In this document: piece after piece, positions 34,862 through 45,000 of the stretch | Numbering within the stretch: position 1 is the first letter of the stretch | How the letters are laid out: the number at the start of each line of letters is the position of its first letter | NCBI RefSeq assembly: GCF_902788255.1 | Contig: NZ_CADAJR010000002.1 | Coordinates: forward strand, 1 to 54,961 | DNA length: 54,961 nucleotides | From: an uncultured Methanobrevibacter sp. | GTDB lineage: Archaea; Methanobacteriota; Methanobacteria; Methanobacteriales; Methanobacteriaceae | Direction of reading: 5' to 3' | Made by a program: the position numbers and the translations under genes | The notes under the pieces: model-generated | The model's database searches: none | The model's input: the letters and a program-made list of their open reading frames with translations, nothing else | What the model was told of the DNA's origin: nothing

Positions 34862-35896
34862 CTATTTTTTAAGACTTAAAATCAGATATATTACACCAAT
34901 CAGATATAAGAACCATATCATAATGTCAGTTGGGCCTGTTTCTATCCAGATTACTGTATGTGTCAGAATAAACGCATATATTCCGATTCCAGCAGCATTT
35001 TTAACCTTATGGATTATTCCAAGAAACGCTCCCATAAAAAGCATTTGGATTGTCAGTCCCACATATCCAAAGTCAAGCATCACCGGTCCGAAAATTGTTG
35101 AAGTCAGACACACGTTGTAGTGCAGGACATATTCTCCGATGAATGTTCTCGGACTTCCTGATGAGAATATCATTGATAGGATTTTTCCATGTGTTGTGCC
35201 TGCAAGAGGTATGATCTTTTCAAAGACCTCAAGTGTGAATGCGGCACGATAGAATACAAGCTCCAGCGGGTTCAGTGTCCAGTGCTGGCTTGCAATTGAT
35301 TGGGATGCGATATATCCCACAGCCATAAGGCCAGCCGCAATGACTGCAATGAATATGATGCCGACCTTTCTTGAAATCTTGTCTAGATAGTAGAGTGTGA
35401 TGAATGAGCTTCCCAGAATTCCCAAAACTGATGTTCTGTATCCGTTTAGGCCAAATACCAATGCGCCCAATAAAACAAATATCAGATATTTGCGGTTGTA
35501 GAATTTGGCAAGCAGCAGATTGATTGTTATTAAAAAGAGTGGATAGGCAATTCTCCAGATGTTTGTTGTTGCATTTGCCTTTAGAGTGGAGTTGAATAGT
35601 GGTATTCCTCCAAGCAATATCATGTTGGCTGTTTGAAGTATTAAAGCAATAATTACAAGTATTATCAATAGTTTTTCGCTTAAAATGTTGACCTCATTTG
35701 TTTTCAATGTGATTTTGCGGTTGACTATAAGATAGCCTGCGGCAAAAACAATACATGAGAAAATGACTGTTAAAATAACTTCAAGTTTTAGAGGGTCTTC
35801 AAATCGGTAGTTGAATGATCCGACATATCCCATAGAAAGAAATGCCAGAATGGCCACCACCACAATCAGCGGGTTGAAAAGGTCATATTTTTTCAT
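34862..35896 (-). CDS. polytopic membrane protein, O-antigen/oligosaccharide polymerase-like
   Basis: 344 residues with about ten to eleven membrane helices. Between them are GLNGYRTSVLGILGS and the long extracytoplasmic loop SIASQHWTLNPLELVFYRAAFTLEVFEKII, a layout like Wzy/oligosaccharide repeat polymerases. Such enzymes join lipid-linked sugar units outside the membrane, which in this organism could serve surface glycans or pseudomurein. The assignment rests on topology and loose motifs. It lies 1 bp after cfbB (same strand) and is likely co-transcribed with it. Confidence 0.6.
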   Translation of the reverse strand: MKKYDLFNPLIVVVAILAFLSMGYVGSFNYRFEDPLKLEVILTVIFSCIVFAAGYLIVNRKITLKTNEVNILSEKLLIILVIIALILQTANMILLGGIPLFNSTLKANATTNIWRIAYPLFLITINLLLAKFYNRKYLIFVLLGALVFGLNGYRTSVLGILGSSFITLYYLDKISRKVGIIFIAVIAAGLMAVGYIASQSIASQHWTLNPLELVFYRAAFTLEVFEKIIPLAGTTHGKILSMIFSSGSPRTFIGEYVLHYNVCLTSTIFGPVMLDFGYVGLTIQMLFMGAFLGIIHKVKNAAGIGIYAFILTHTVIWIETGPTDIMIWFLYLIGVIYLILSLKK

Positions 35897-35897
35897 T

Positions 35898-37247
35898 TTA
35901 ATCTCCCAGTTCCCTTGCTGAAATTGTCAGATTGCCTGCAAAGTTAGGCATTGCAGCAACATGTGTGTGGACATAGCTTGCAAGGGTATTCTTTTCCATA
36001 AATCCGTCCATATTGTTGTAGGAACCTTTTCCTCTTGTAACCTTGAATGCCAGTTTGTTTTTCAAATCGTCCACAATGACCTTTGAATAGTGGAATTCAT
36101 GTCCATGGAAGACCTCGCCCTTTTTGGAGATGATGTTGTCTTCTTGAACTTCGGCTATTGTGTATTTAAGTGCCTGTACACGGTCTGTCAGGACTGATTT
36201 GTAGGGGTAGATGTCTACTACCTTATCGTCATGAATTGAATTCATAAGATACATCAGGCCTCCGCATTCTGCAAAGATGGGTCTTGATTCATTGTGGAAC
36301 TGCTTTATGTCCTTTAACATTTGACTGTTATTTGAAAGCTCTCTTGAAAAGAGTTCGGGATATCCTCCGCCGATATATAATCCGTCAACATCAGGCAGGC
36401 TTTCATCATTAAGTGGTGAGAAATACTCGATTTTAGCATTGTTTGCCTCCAGTGCTTCAATGTTTTCCTTATAGTAGAAATTGAATACCTCATCATATGC
36501 CACACCAATTTTAACAGGTTGTTTGTTTAGCCTGTTCCAGATCGGTATTCTTTCAGAGGTGATTTTAGGTGCTGATTTGGCTATTTCAACCAGGCGGTCC
36601 AGATTGATGGATTCCTGAATGGTTTTTGACCATATGTCAATGAATTTTATTGAGGTTTCCCTTTCACGTGCGGGAACAAGGCCCAAATGTCTCTGTTCGA
36701 TTGAGATGTTGTCATCCCTTTTGATACCACCAATAACCTCGGTGTTTGTTATCTCCTCTATTGACCTTTTTGTCTTTTCATAGTGTGCCCTGTTTTTGAC
36801 CTTGTTCAGGATCACACCGGCAATGTTTATTTCAGGATCAAGTGCCTTGAAACCCAATACCAGTGCGGCTGCACTTTTAACGAGGCTTCTTGAGTTAATG
36901 ATAAGGATTACCGGTGCCTGCAGAGACTTTGCAACTGAAGCGGTACTTCCGATATCATTTATTGAATCGATTCCTTCGTATAATCCTCTAACTCCTTCAA
37001 TGACTGCAATGTCATGTCCTTCCATCCCCTTGAGGAATGAGTCTCTGACTTGCCCCTCCTTCATGAAAAATGAATCCAGGTTTCTTGAGGTGTTTCCGGT
37101 GGCTAGAGTATGGTATGACGGATCAATATAATCAGGTCCTACCTTAAATGGCTGGACATCGTATTTTTCGCTTAATGCCTTCATTATTCCGGTGGCGATT
37201 GTTGTCTTTCCAACCGCACTGCCGGTTCCCGCTAAAATTATTCTCAT
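35898..37247 (-). CDS. cfbB: Ni-sirohydrochlorin / cobyrinate a,c-diamide synthase (CfbB/CbiA)
   Basis: 449 residues from ATG 37247, where [22 protein letters not shown] begins with the P-loop; the frame extends upstream but without conserved sequence. [12 protein letters not shown] and [11 protein letters not shown] follow. The C-terminal glutamine amidotransferase domain has [26 protein letters not shown] with the nucleophile Cys, and GHEFHYSKV. It amidates the a and c side chains of Ni-sirohydrochlorin (F430) or cobyrinate. Methanogens often use one such enzyme, so both roles are possible. There is no clear ribosome binding site; ATATATTTAAAG about 25 bp upstream suggests a leaderless mRNA. 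Confidence 0.9.
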   Translation of the reverse strand: MRIILAGTGSAVGKTTIATGIMKALSEKYDVQPFKVGPDYIDPSYHTLATGNTSRNLDSFFMKEGQVRDSFLKGMEGHDIAVIEGVRGLYEGIDSINDIGSTASVAKSLQAPVILIINSRSLVKSAAALVLGFKALDPEINIAGVILNKVKNRAHYEKTKRSIEEITNTEVIGGIKRDDNISIEQRHLGLVPARERETSIKFIDIWSKTIQESINLDRLVEIAKSAPKITSERIPIWNRLNKQPVKIGVAYDEVFNFYYKENIEALEANNAKIEYFSPLNDESLPDVDGLYIGGGYPELFSRELSNNSQMLKDIKQFHNESRPIFAECGGLMYLMNSIHDDKVVDIYPYKSVLTDRVQALKYTIAEVQEDNIISKKGEVFHGHEFHYSKVIVDDLKNKLAFKVTRGKGSYNNMDGFMEKNTLASYVHTHVAAMPNFAGNLTISARELGD

Positions 37248-37622
37248 AATAATTATATTATTTTGCTTTAAATATATTTTTAATGTAACATTTTTTTCAA
37301 AAATTGGTAACAATGTATGTACAATATGTTAGATTTTTTTTACTTAAACTTCTGATGGTTAATATTTTTGAATTTCTATTACTTTTTTTATCTTTTATGT
37401 AGATTACCAAAATCAACAATCGCTATTTATCTCAACAAATTAATTAAATTTAACGAATTATTAATAATTTAATGGTTCCATACAAAACAACTTATTTACT
37501 CATATCTAAAATCAATTTAATCAATGTTATTCGGCAGGGCATAAATCGATTAAAACATGCAATTACTAATTTTTATATAGCATTAAAAATAGAAATTAAA
37601 TCATTAATATATTGGTGATTAA
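37248..37622. other. intergenic region between divergent cfbB and thrS
   Basis: 375 bp, AT-rich. It holds a TATA-like element for cfbB near 37260-37275 (minus strand) and TTTTTATATAGC near 37570-37581 for thrS, with GGTGATTAA as the thrS ribosome binding site. I see no RNA gene or ORF in it. Confidence 0.5.
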
Positions 37623-39446
37623 ATGAGAATACTTCTTATTCATTCTGATTATTTAAACTACACTGTGAAAAAAGAGACACCTGTAGCTGAAGAAATCGAA
37701 GAAGCCAAAAAAGAAGGTTCATTTGACGATTCTTTAGTAGTATTTACAGCTGTTGAAAAAGACGATGAAAATAATCCAGAAGGTATTGTTGAAAATTTAG
37801 TTAAAGAAGTTCTAAAAACTAATGAACAAGTTAAAGCAGAAAATATAGTATTATATCCATATGCTCACTTGTCTTCATCATTAAGTTCTCCAAAAGTCGC
37901 TGTTCAAATCTTAAAAGATGCAGAACAGGCACTTTTAGCTAAAGACTTAAATGTCAAAAGAGTACCTTTCGGATGGTATAAAGCATTTGAAATTTCCTGT
38001 AAAGGACACCCATTAAGTGAGCTTTCAAGAACAATCACTGCTGATAAAGAGGAAGAGAAAGTCGAAAGGAAACCTTCCAAATGGCAAATCCTTGAAGGGG
38101 ATAAGATTACACAGATTGATGATTTTAACTTTGAAAACCATGCATTCAAGCAATTGGTTGACTATGAACTTGGACGTGGTGCATCCGATGAGGGTGAACC
38201 TCCACATGTTAAAATCATGCGTGAAAAGGAAATCTGTGACTATGAGCCTGCTTCAGATGTAGGTAACCTCAGATGGTACCCTAAAGGAAAACTCATAAGA
38301 GACCTTCTTGCAGATTACGTTTATGACCTTACAGTTGATCGTGGAGCAATGCCTGTTGAAACTCCAATCTTCTATGACCTGGACAATCAGGCAATCTACG
38401 AGCATGCTTACAAGTTTGGTGAAAGGCAATACAGAACCGACACCAAAAAGAATTTAATGCTCAGGTTTGCAGCATGTTTCGGTGCATTCAGACTCATGTC
38501 CGATTCATACCTGACCTGGAAAAACTTGCCTGCAAAAATCTTTGAACTTACCAGATACAGTTTCCGTTACGAGAAAAAAGGGGAAGTTGTTGGACTTAAA
38601 AGATTAAGGGCATTCACAATGCCTGATTGTCACTCATTCTGTACTGATGTACAGGCATCCCTTCAGGAATTCTCCGAACAAACCGACATGTGTATGCAGA
38701 CCGGTGTTGACTTGAACCTTGACTTCGAAGTGATCTTCAGGGCAACCCAAGACTTCTTTGAAGAAAACGAGGAATGGATGTATGAAATCGCAAGAAAATT
38801 CAACAAACCTATCCTTTTAGAGATTTTACCTGAAAGACACCACTACTGGGTATGTAAAATCGACCTTGCAAACATTGACGCATTAGGAAGACCAATCGAA
38901 AATCCTACAGTTCAGATAGATGTTGAAAGTGGTAAAAGGTTTGACATCACCTACCTTGGTGAAGACGGCAAACAGCACAACCCAACAATCCTGCACACTT
39001 CCCCAACCGGAAGTATCGAAAGGGTTTTATGTGCAATGCTTGAGAAAACCGCAATTGAACTCGATGAAAGAGCTCCAATGCTTCCAACCTGGTTAAGTCC
39101 GATTCAAGCAAGAATCCTAACTATCAGTGAAGCACACAAGGACTTTGCAGAAGAACTCTACAGCAAAATCAATGCAGCAAACATCCGTGTGGACATTGAC
39201 GACAGGGATGAAAGTGTAGGTAAAAAGATTAGAAATGCATCCAAGGAATGGATTCCGTACATTTTCGTTGTTGGAGACAAGGAAATGGAATCCGGTAAAT
39301 TCCAAGTGACTGTACGTGAAACCGGTGAGAAAATAGACATGACAGTCGATGAATTAATAGATGAAATTAATGCTAAATGTGAAGGAAAACCTTACAGAAG
39401 ATTACCTTTACCAAAAGATATCTCAAAAAGGATTAACTTCCAATAG
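37623..39446 (+). CDS. thrS: threonyl-tRNA synthetase (archaeal type)
   Basis: 607 residues. The N-terminal editing domain (1-140, [13 protein letters not shown] start) is the archaeal D-aminoacyl-tRNA deacylase-like type rather than the bacterial TGS/SAD type. The class II core carries [49 protein letters not shown] (motif 2) and [18 protein letters not shown] (motif 3). The C-terminal anticodon-binding domain is near the end ([29 protein letters not shown]). It charges tRNA-Thr. Fae-hps follows after 43 bp. Confidence 0.97.
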   Translation: MRILLIHSDYLNYTVKKETPVAEEIEEAKKEGSFDDSLVVFTAVEKDDENNPEGIVENLVKEVLKTNEQVKAENIVLYPYAHLSSSLSSPKVAVQILKDAEQALLAKDLNVKRVPFGWYKAFEISCKGHPLSELSRTITADKEEEKVERKPSKWQILEGDKITQIDDFNFENHAFKQLVDYELGRGASDEGEPPHVKIMREKEICDYEPASDVGNLRWYPKGKLIRDLLADYVYDLTVDRGAMPVETPIFYDLDNQAIYEHAYKFGERQYRTDTKKNLMLRFAACFGAFRLMSDSYLTWKNLPAKIFELTRYSFRYEKKGEVVGLKRLRAFTMPDCHSFCTDVQASLQEFSEQTDMCMQTGVDLNLDFEVIFRATQDFFEENEEWMYEIARKFNKPILLEILPERHHYWVCKIDLANIDALGRPIENPTVQIDVESGKRFDITYLGEDGKQHNPTILHTSPTGSIERVLCAMLEKTAIELDERAPMLPTWLSPIQARILTISEAHKDFAEELYSKINAANIRVDIDDRDESVGKKIRNASKEWIPYIFVVGDKEMESGKFQVTVRETGEKIDMTVDELIDEINAKCEGKPYRRLPLPKDISKRINFQ

Positions 39447-39489
39447 TTTATTAAAAATAAAAATTATAGTATAATATGGAGGAAATTTA

Positions 39490-40740
39490 ATGGACCCAAT
39501 GTATAGAATAGGAGAAGCTCTTATTGGAGACGGCCCAGAATTAGCACACGTTGATTTATTAATCGGTGATAAGCAAGGACCAGTTGGACAAGCTTTCGCT
39601 AATGGTTTATCTAACCTTTCCGTAGGCCACACTCCACTAACAAGTGTAATTAGACCTAACTTAATGACCAAACCGGCAACTTTAATTATTCCTAAAGTAA
39701 CCGTCGGTGATTTAGATGACGCAAGTAAAATCTTTGGACCTGCACAAACCGCAGTTGCAAGAGCAGTTGCTGATGCAGTGGAAGACGGATACATTTCAAA
39801 GGATATCGTAGAGGATATTGTAATCAATGTAAGTGTATTCATTGATCCTTCAGCTGAAGATTACAGAAAAATCTATCAATACAACTATGGAGCAACCAAA
39901 TTAGCTATCAGAAGAGCAATGGAAGGTTACCCATCAATCGAAAAAGTGCTTGCAGAAAAAGACCGTGGAACCCACCCAATCATGGGATTCAAAGTCAAAA
40001 AACTCTGGAGTCCACCATACTTGCAAGTTGCACTTGACCTTGACAATGAAGCTGCAATGGAAAGAATCATCAATGATTTACCAGACAACGACAGAATCTT
40101 ACTCGAAGCAGGTACTCCACTTGTTAAAAAATTCGGTGTTGGAATTATTGGAAAAATCAGAGCTTTACGCCCAGATGCATTCATCATTGCTGACTTAAAA
40201 ACTTTAGACGTAGGTCGTGTGGAAGTTAAAATGGCAGCAGATGAAACCGCTGATGCAGTTGCAATTTCCGGTCTCGGTACCGTTGAATCCATTGCAAAAG
40301 CGATTCACGAAACCCAGAAACAAGGTATCTATTCCATCTTAGATATGATGAATGTTGCTGAGTTTGAGAAAAAACTTGCAAAATTGCCTGAAGACTTAAA
40401 ACCAGACATTGTATTGTTACACAGAAATGTTGATATGGAAACCTACAGGGCAGAACACGGTGAAGACACCAGTGACATGACCGAATGGGGTAACATCAAG
40501 GATATCAAATCCGCACTTGGTCCTAAAGGACTTGTTGCTGTTGCAGGTGGTATCAAACCTAACAATGTTGAAGAGGCTATCACTAAAGGTGCCAACATCA
40601 TTATTGCAGGTAGATACATCATCGGTTCAAGAGATGTAAGAAGAGCTGCACAAGACTTCTTAGAACACTTTGACCCAGATCCAGACAACATGAGACTTGC
40701 AATGGATGAAGATGAAAATATTGAAGTGAAAGACGACTAG
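39490..40740 (+). CDS. fae-hps: bifunctional formaldehyde-activating enzyme / 3-hexulose-6-phosphate synthase
   Basis: 416 residues in two fused domains. Residues 1-160 are the Fae domain ([35 protein letters not shown]), which joins formaldehyde to tetrahydromethanopterin. Residues about 165-390 are the HPS barrel ([72 protein letters not shown]). In archaea without the classical pentose phosphate pathway this fusion makes ribulose 5-phosphate from hexulose phosphate and captures the released formaldehyde. The ribosome binding site is GGAGGAAAT. It ends at a terminator. Confidence 0.96.
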   Translation: MDPMYRIGEALIGDGPELAHVDLLIGDKQGPVGQAFANGLSNLSVGHTPLTSVIRPNLMTKPATLIIPKVTVGDLDDASKIFGPAQTAVARAVADAVEDGYISKDIVEDIVINVSVFIDPSAEDYRKIYQYNYGATKLAIRRAMEGYPSIEKVLAEKDRGTHPIMGFKVKKLWSPPYLQVALDLDNEAAMERIINDLPDNDRILLEAGTPLVKKFGVGIIGKIRALRPDAFIIADLKTLDVGRVEVKMAADETADAVAISGLGTVESIAKAIHETQKQGIYSILDMMNVAEFEKKLAKLPEDLKPDIVLLHRNVDMETYRAEHGEDTSDMTEWGNIKDIKSALGPKGLVAVAGGIKPNNVEEAITKGANIIIAGRYIIGSRDVRRAAQDFLEHFDPDPDNMRLAMDEDENIEVKDD

Positions 40741-40765
40741 TAAATTAGATTAAATTCTAATTTAC
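40740..40765 (+). terminator. hairpin terminator after fae-hps
   Basis: GTAAATTAGA pairs with TCTAATTTAC (10 bp) around TTAAAT, followed by a T run at about 40772-40781. Confidence 0.75.
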
Positions 40766-40792
40766 ATTACTATTTTTTTTTAGGTGTTTATT

Positions 40793-41074
40793 ATGGGATT
40801 TTGTAATTCATGCGGAAGACCTATTGTAAAGGAAGATTACGGTACAAACAAGGACGGCAGTCTCAATCCTGAGTTTTGTAAGGATTGCTATCAGGATGGC
40901 GAATACACTGAACCTGATATAACTCTTGAGGAGATGATTGTCAGAAAAACAAAAGAGATGATGGAGAAAAATCCTAGACTTCCGGAAACCCAGGCAACTG
41001 GTATTACCGCACTGTTTATTCCAGGATTAAAAAGGTGGAATCCGGAGTTTCAAGATGACTATAAGACTCTCTAA
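40793..41074 (+). CDS. small zinc-ribbon protein
   Basis: 93 residues from ATG 40793 (ribosome binding site AGGTG, 9 bp before). The N-terminus GFCNSCGRPIVKEDYGTNKDG followed by FCKDCYQDGEYT has two CxxC pairs for zinc; an acidic helical middle part (TLEEMIVRKTKEMMEKN) and a conserved-looking tail (LPETQATGITALFIPGLKRW) follow. It resembles the putative zinc-ribbon proteins found in many bacteria and archaea, role unknown. Its TAA overlaps the TAG of the convergent coiled-coil gene in CTAA (41071-41074). Confidence 0.82.
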   Translation: MGFCNSCGRPIVKEDYGTNKDGSLNPEFCKDCYQDGEYTEPDITLEEMIVRKTKEMMEKNPRLPETQATGITALFIPGLKRWNPEFQDDYKTL

Positions 41075-41925
41075 CTCCTGTTTAACATAAATTCTTTAAC
41101 TTTATTTGCTATGAATTCATCATGTGATTGATGATTCTTAATATTGTATAATTCTTCCTGTACATCGTTGAATTTATCGACCAGTTCGTTATATTCAACT
41201 AAAAGGGAATCATAATCTTTTTCTAAGCCTTCATTTATTTCATAAATTTCGGCATAGCTAGTTTTAGTGTTGAGGTTTTCCTGCTTAAGGTGATCGTATT
41301 TTGTGGAAACCTGATTGTAACTTTCACGAATGTTTGCATGCTCTTCACGAAGTGTGGAACATTTTGTCTTCAAGTTTTTGTTTTCCTCTTTGATGCTTGA
41401 ATACTTGGTCTTCAGGTTTTCGTTTTCGGTTTTGATATTAACGAATTTGGTTTTGAGGTTTTCATTTTCAACAATAAGTTTTGAATGCTTGTCACGGATG
41501 GTTTCATTTTCCTTTTTAAGTGAATCAAGACTGTCCTGTTGCAAATCTCCATATTTAGTTTCCATATCACTTAATGCTGCATTCTGCTCATTGATTTTCG
41601 CCTTGAGCTCTTCGATTTGTTTTTCATATTCCAAAGTAGATGAGTTGTTATTATTTTCCTCTAATAGTTTCTCCAATTTTTTCACTTCCTCGACATATAA
41701 ATAATTAGCTACTCTCAACACTTCTATTTCTTCCTCTCTACTTTTAAACTCTTCTATTTCAGAATTAGGGATAATCAAGACTTCTTCCTTGTTTTCGTAT
41801 ATGTCTTCGTTTTTGGGTACTGTAATCTGGATTTGCTCAGTGGTGTATTTCTTACGCTCTCCGTTTTTCAGTGTTCTGTTATACTCTCTTGAATACTTTT
41901 TTACAATACCATTCCCGAATTTCAT
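41071..41925 (-). CDS. long coiled-coil protein with 14-residue repeats
   Basis: 284 residues. The N-terminal 60 residues (MKFGNGIVKKYSREYNRTLK, then QIQITVPKNEDIY) look like a small basic beta domain. Residues 65-262 form a nearly continuous coiled coil rich in Glu, Lys and Asn. Its core repeats with a period of 14: L157, L171, L185, I199 and L213 lie in ENLKTK-like units. The C-terminus is short and charged. There is no signal peptide or membrane helix, so it is cytoplasmic. The ribosome binding site is AGGGGATT. No family recognised; a structural or chromosome-associated role is possible. Confidence 0.8.
   Translation of the reverse strand: MKFGNGIVKKYSREYNRTLKNGERKKYTTEQIQITVPKNEDIYENKEEVLIIPNSEIEEFKSREEEIEVLRVANYLYVEEVKKLEKLLEENNNNSSTLEYEKQIEELKAKINEQNAALSDMETKYGDLQQDSLDSLKKENETIRDKHSKLIVENENLKTKFVNIKTENENLKTKYSSIKEENKNLKTKCSTLREEHANIRESYNQVSTKYDHLKQENLNTKTSYAEIYEINEGLEKDYDSLLVEYNELVDKFNDVQEELYNIKNHQSHDEFIANKVKEFMLNRS
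41260..41505 (-). repeat. 14-residue coiled-coil coding repeats
   Basis: Residues 141-222 of the coiled-coil protein contain about five 42-bp units, each with a hydrophobic residue at the same place in ENLKTK-like text. Confidence 0.65.
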
Positions 41926-41991
41926 ATAATCCCCTAATCGTTAATGATTAATTTATGATTTTTGGATTTAATAAATATTATGCAAAGCGTC

Positions 41992-42033
41992 GTAATACTT
42001 TTTCATCAATTTTTCTTCTTTAAGTAATACTTT
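41992..42033. promoter_or_regulatory. two GTAATACTTT boxes upstream of the CobN-like operon
   Basis: GTAATACTTT occurs at 41992 and again at 42024 in the same orientation, 32 bp (about three helical turns) apart. The same word occurs after the operon. A regulator site is possible, with no proof. Confidence 0.4.
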
Positions 42034-42097
42034 CTAAAAACTTATTATTAATGAAAATTATAAAATTATAATGTTAATCAATAATTTAAGGTGAATC

Positions 42098-45000
42098 ATG
42101 AAAAAAAGATATTTTTTAATATTCATTATATTATCATTTTTCATTTTTGCGCAGACATGCTTTGCCGAGGACTGTGATAATAACGTAACTTTGGAGGAAA
42201 CTCCTCTAGATAATATAGAAAAAGCCCCTGTGGCTGATGAAAAAACGATTTTCATAATATCGGACAACCCAGGCACCAACATCATAGATTCTGCAAGCGA
42301 TGAGATATGCAATCAGGATAATCTAACAGGATTCAATCTAGTTGTTCGAAGCGGTGAACAGGTAAAGGACATGGATGAAGAGGAACTCCATTCCTTGTTT
42401 GAAAAGTCAGATGCATTCATAGGCGAATGGATTAGTACTGATGTCGATTCAGTCTTGACAAGCCTTTTGGGCAAATATCCTGAACTCTCCCATAAGGAAT
42501 TGTTTTTGATACTTGAGCTTCCTTCAGGTAACCTGAATTCAGATTCCACATCAATAAATCTTATAAGAAACAATACCTTAAATTATGATAAAATCTTTAA
42601 ATCATTAACAAACGATGAAATAATAAGTTACTTTAAAAATACGAAAAGGGGAACCTCCTTTAATGATGTAAACACCTACATTACAGGCACTGGTTCAAAA
42701 TTCGGTGATTTTTTTAATAAATTGGTTTTATATAAGGATATAAATGACAAGCAAAACCTCAAAAACCAGATATTATGTGCCTTGAATTATCTGGGCTATG
42801 ACTTTGCATATTCTGAACCTAATTTCACCGGAACCAAAAATTATGGAATATACCGTGACAGGTGGTATTCACTGGAGGAATACATTGCGACATATTTCGA
42901 CAAGTCCAAAACACGCACAATTGGTATACTTGAAAGTACAATGTATGTTTCATCACAACAGCTCCATCCGACTTATGCCATAATCGAATCTTTGGAATCA
43001 AAAGGCTATAACGTAATTCCTGTCTATGCAGCTGGAGGGTCTGCCGAACAGTTGAGGGTAATGGTTGAGTCATGGACCGGTGCAGGTAGTGATATTGCAG
43101 GATTTTTAGCAGATTCCTCAAAATATGATACCTATGTTGATGCCATAGTGTCAATGGTTGCCTATGGTGTCGGTGGTGAAAACTTCACAAAGGCCACCGA
43201 CTTTTTCGAAGAACTTGGAGTGCCAGTATTCAGGGCGGTTCACTCAGACTATGTTTCAAACGAAATGTGGGAGTTGGGATCAACTGGACTTACAACCGAA
43301 AAAAGTGACAAATGGTGGCACATTACCATTGCAGAGACCCAGGGTATTATAGATGCCACATTCGTTGGAGGTCAGGCAAGCTACATTTCAAACCTCACAG
43401 GGGCTAGAATCGTTACCTACATTCCTTATAAGAGAAACATTGACCTTTTAACTGATAGAATAGACTCTTGGGTTGACCTCAAATACACTCCTAATGCTGA
43501 CAAGCTATTGTCCATAATCTATTACAACTATCCTCCGGGAAAACAGAACATCGGTTCCAGCTATTTAGACACCATAAAGAGTATCTACAATATTCTCTAC
43601 ACCTTAAAGGCCAACGGCTATAATGTGGGTGAGCTTCCAAAAAGTGTCAGTGAACTTGAGGATTTGATGTTGAAATGCGGTATCAACGTTGCTACATGGG
43701 CACCAGGAGAGCTTGAAAAATTGGCAAACCAGTCAGGAATTACCTTGTTGTCAGTTGATGAATACAACAGATGGTTTGACAGTTTGGATGAAATCGTAAA
43801 GATTCAAGTTCGTGAAGGGCCTGTTGCCTATATCGGTGAGCTTTCAAGAAGGGCAGTGGAACTTGACTATACCCTAACAATCGGTGACACAATTGATGAC
43901 TGGTACAATCAGGTTGTGGCACTTTTACCAGAAAACAATTCAGCAAAATCAAAAGAGGTCTTGGGAAATATTGTCAGTGCTCTTAAACAGTTTACTCAAA
44001 CAAAGGACATAACTTACTATAATCAATTCCTGCAATACTTTGATGAATTCAAAAAACTTAAAATTCAAGGTTTGAACGGTTGGGGAGAAGCACCAGGAAA
44101 TGTAATGGTCGTTAACAGGAACGGTAAGGATTACTTTGTAATTCCTGGCCTGACATATGGCAACATTTTCATTGCACCCGAACCTCAGAGGGGATGGGAG
44201 TCCGACATAGAAAATCTTTACCACTGTACTGCTGTAGCGCCGACACACCAGTATCTGGCAGCTTACTATTATATGCAGACCAAGTATCCTAATGCAATGA
44301 TTTTCACTGGTAGGCATGCAACCCACGAATGGTTGCCTGGAAAGGAAATTCTTCTTTCTGCAACTGATTATGGATCTGTTGTAGTTGGTGATGTTCCACA
44401 ATTATACTTCTATATCGTGGACGGTTTAGGTGAAGCTATTCAGGCTAAAAGAAGAGGTTTTGCAGTTATTATTTCACATTTAACCTCGCCTATGTCATTT
44501 ACTCATTTATATGGTAATTTGACCAATTTGGCCGGTTTGATAGAGAACTATAAAACTAGTCCTAGTGATGATACAGTAAACCAGATTCGTGAATTGATTA
44601 TATCCAATGACTATTCAATGAACATTGGTCTTACCAAGGAGGAAGTTCAGACACTCTCAGGCAATCTACTTGTAGACAAGGTCAACACTTTCCTTGTTGG
44701 AATGCAGTCCACATTGTATCCTTTGGGTCTTCATGCTTTGGGTGAGATGTGGTCTGAAAACGACTTGGCAAGTACAGTTTCCGCAATGCTTTCATATGAC
44801 TATGTACTTGGCGACAACCTTGGGACAGTCAATCTCTTCACAGAGCTTTCAAACTATTATTACTCAAAACCCTACAATGACCTTACAGCATTCGAAAGGG
44901 AATTCATACTTAACAAATCATATGATATAGTCAAGTCACTCATCTACTGGGATGTTGATACGGTCAATGGTTTATTAATCTCACAAAATGAAAAATTCAA

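Noticed and set aside
37248-37622. Structured RNA or riboswitch before thrS
   Set aside because: The region is AT-rich with no stable long hairpin; only a promoter and ribosome binding site can be supported.
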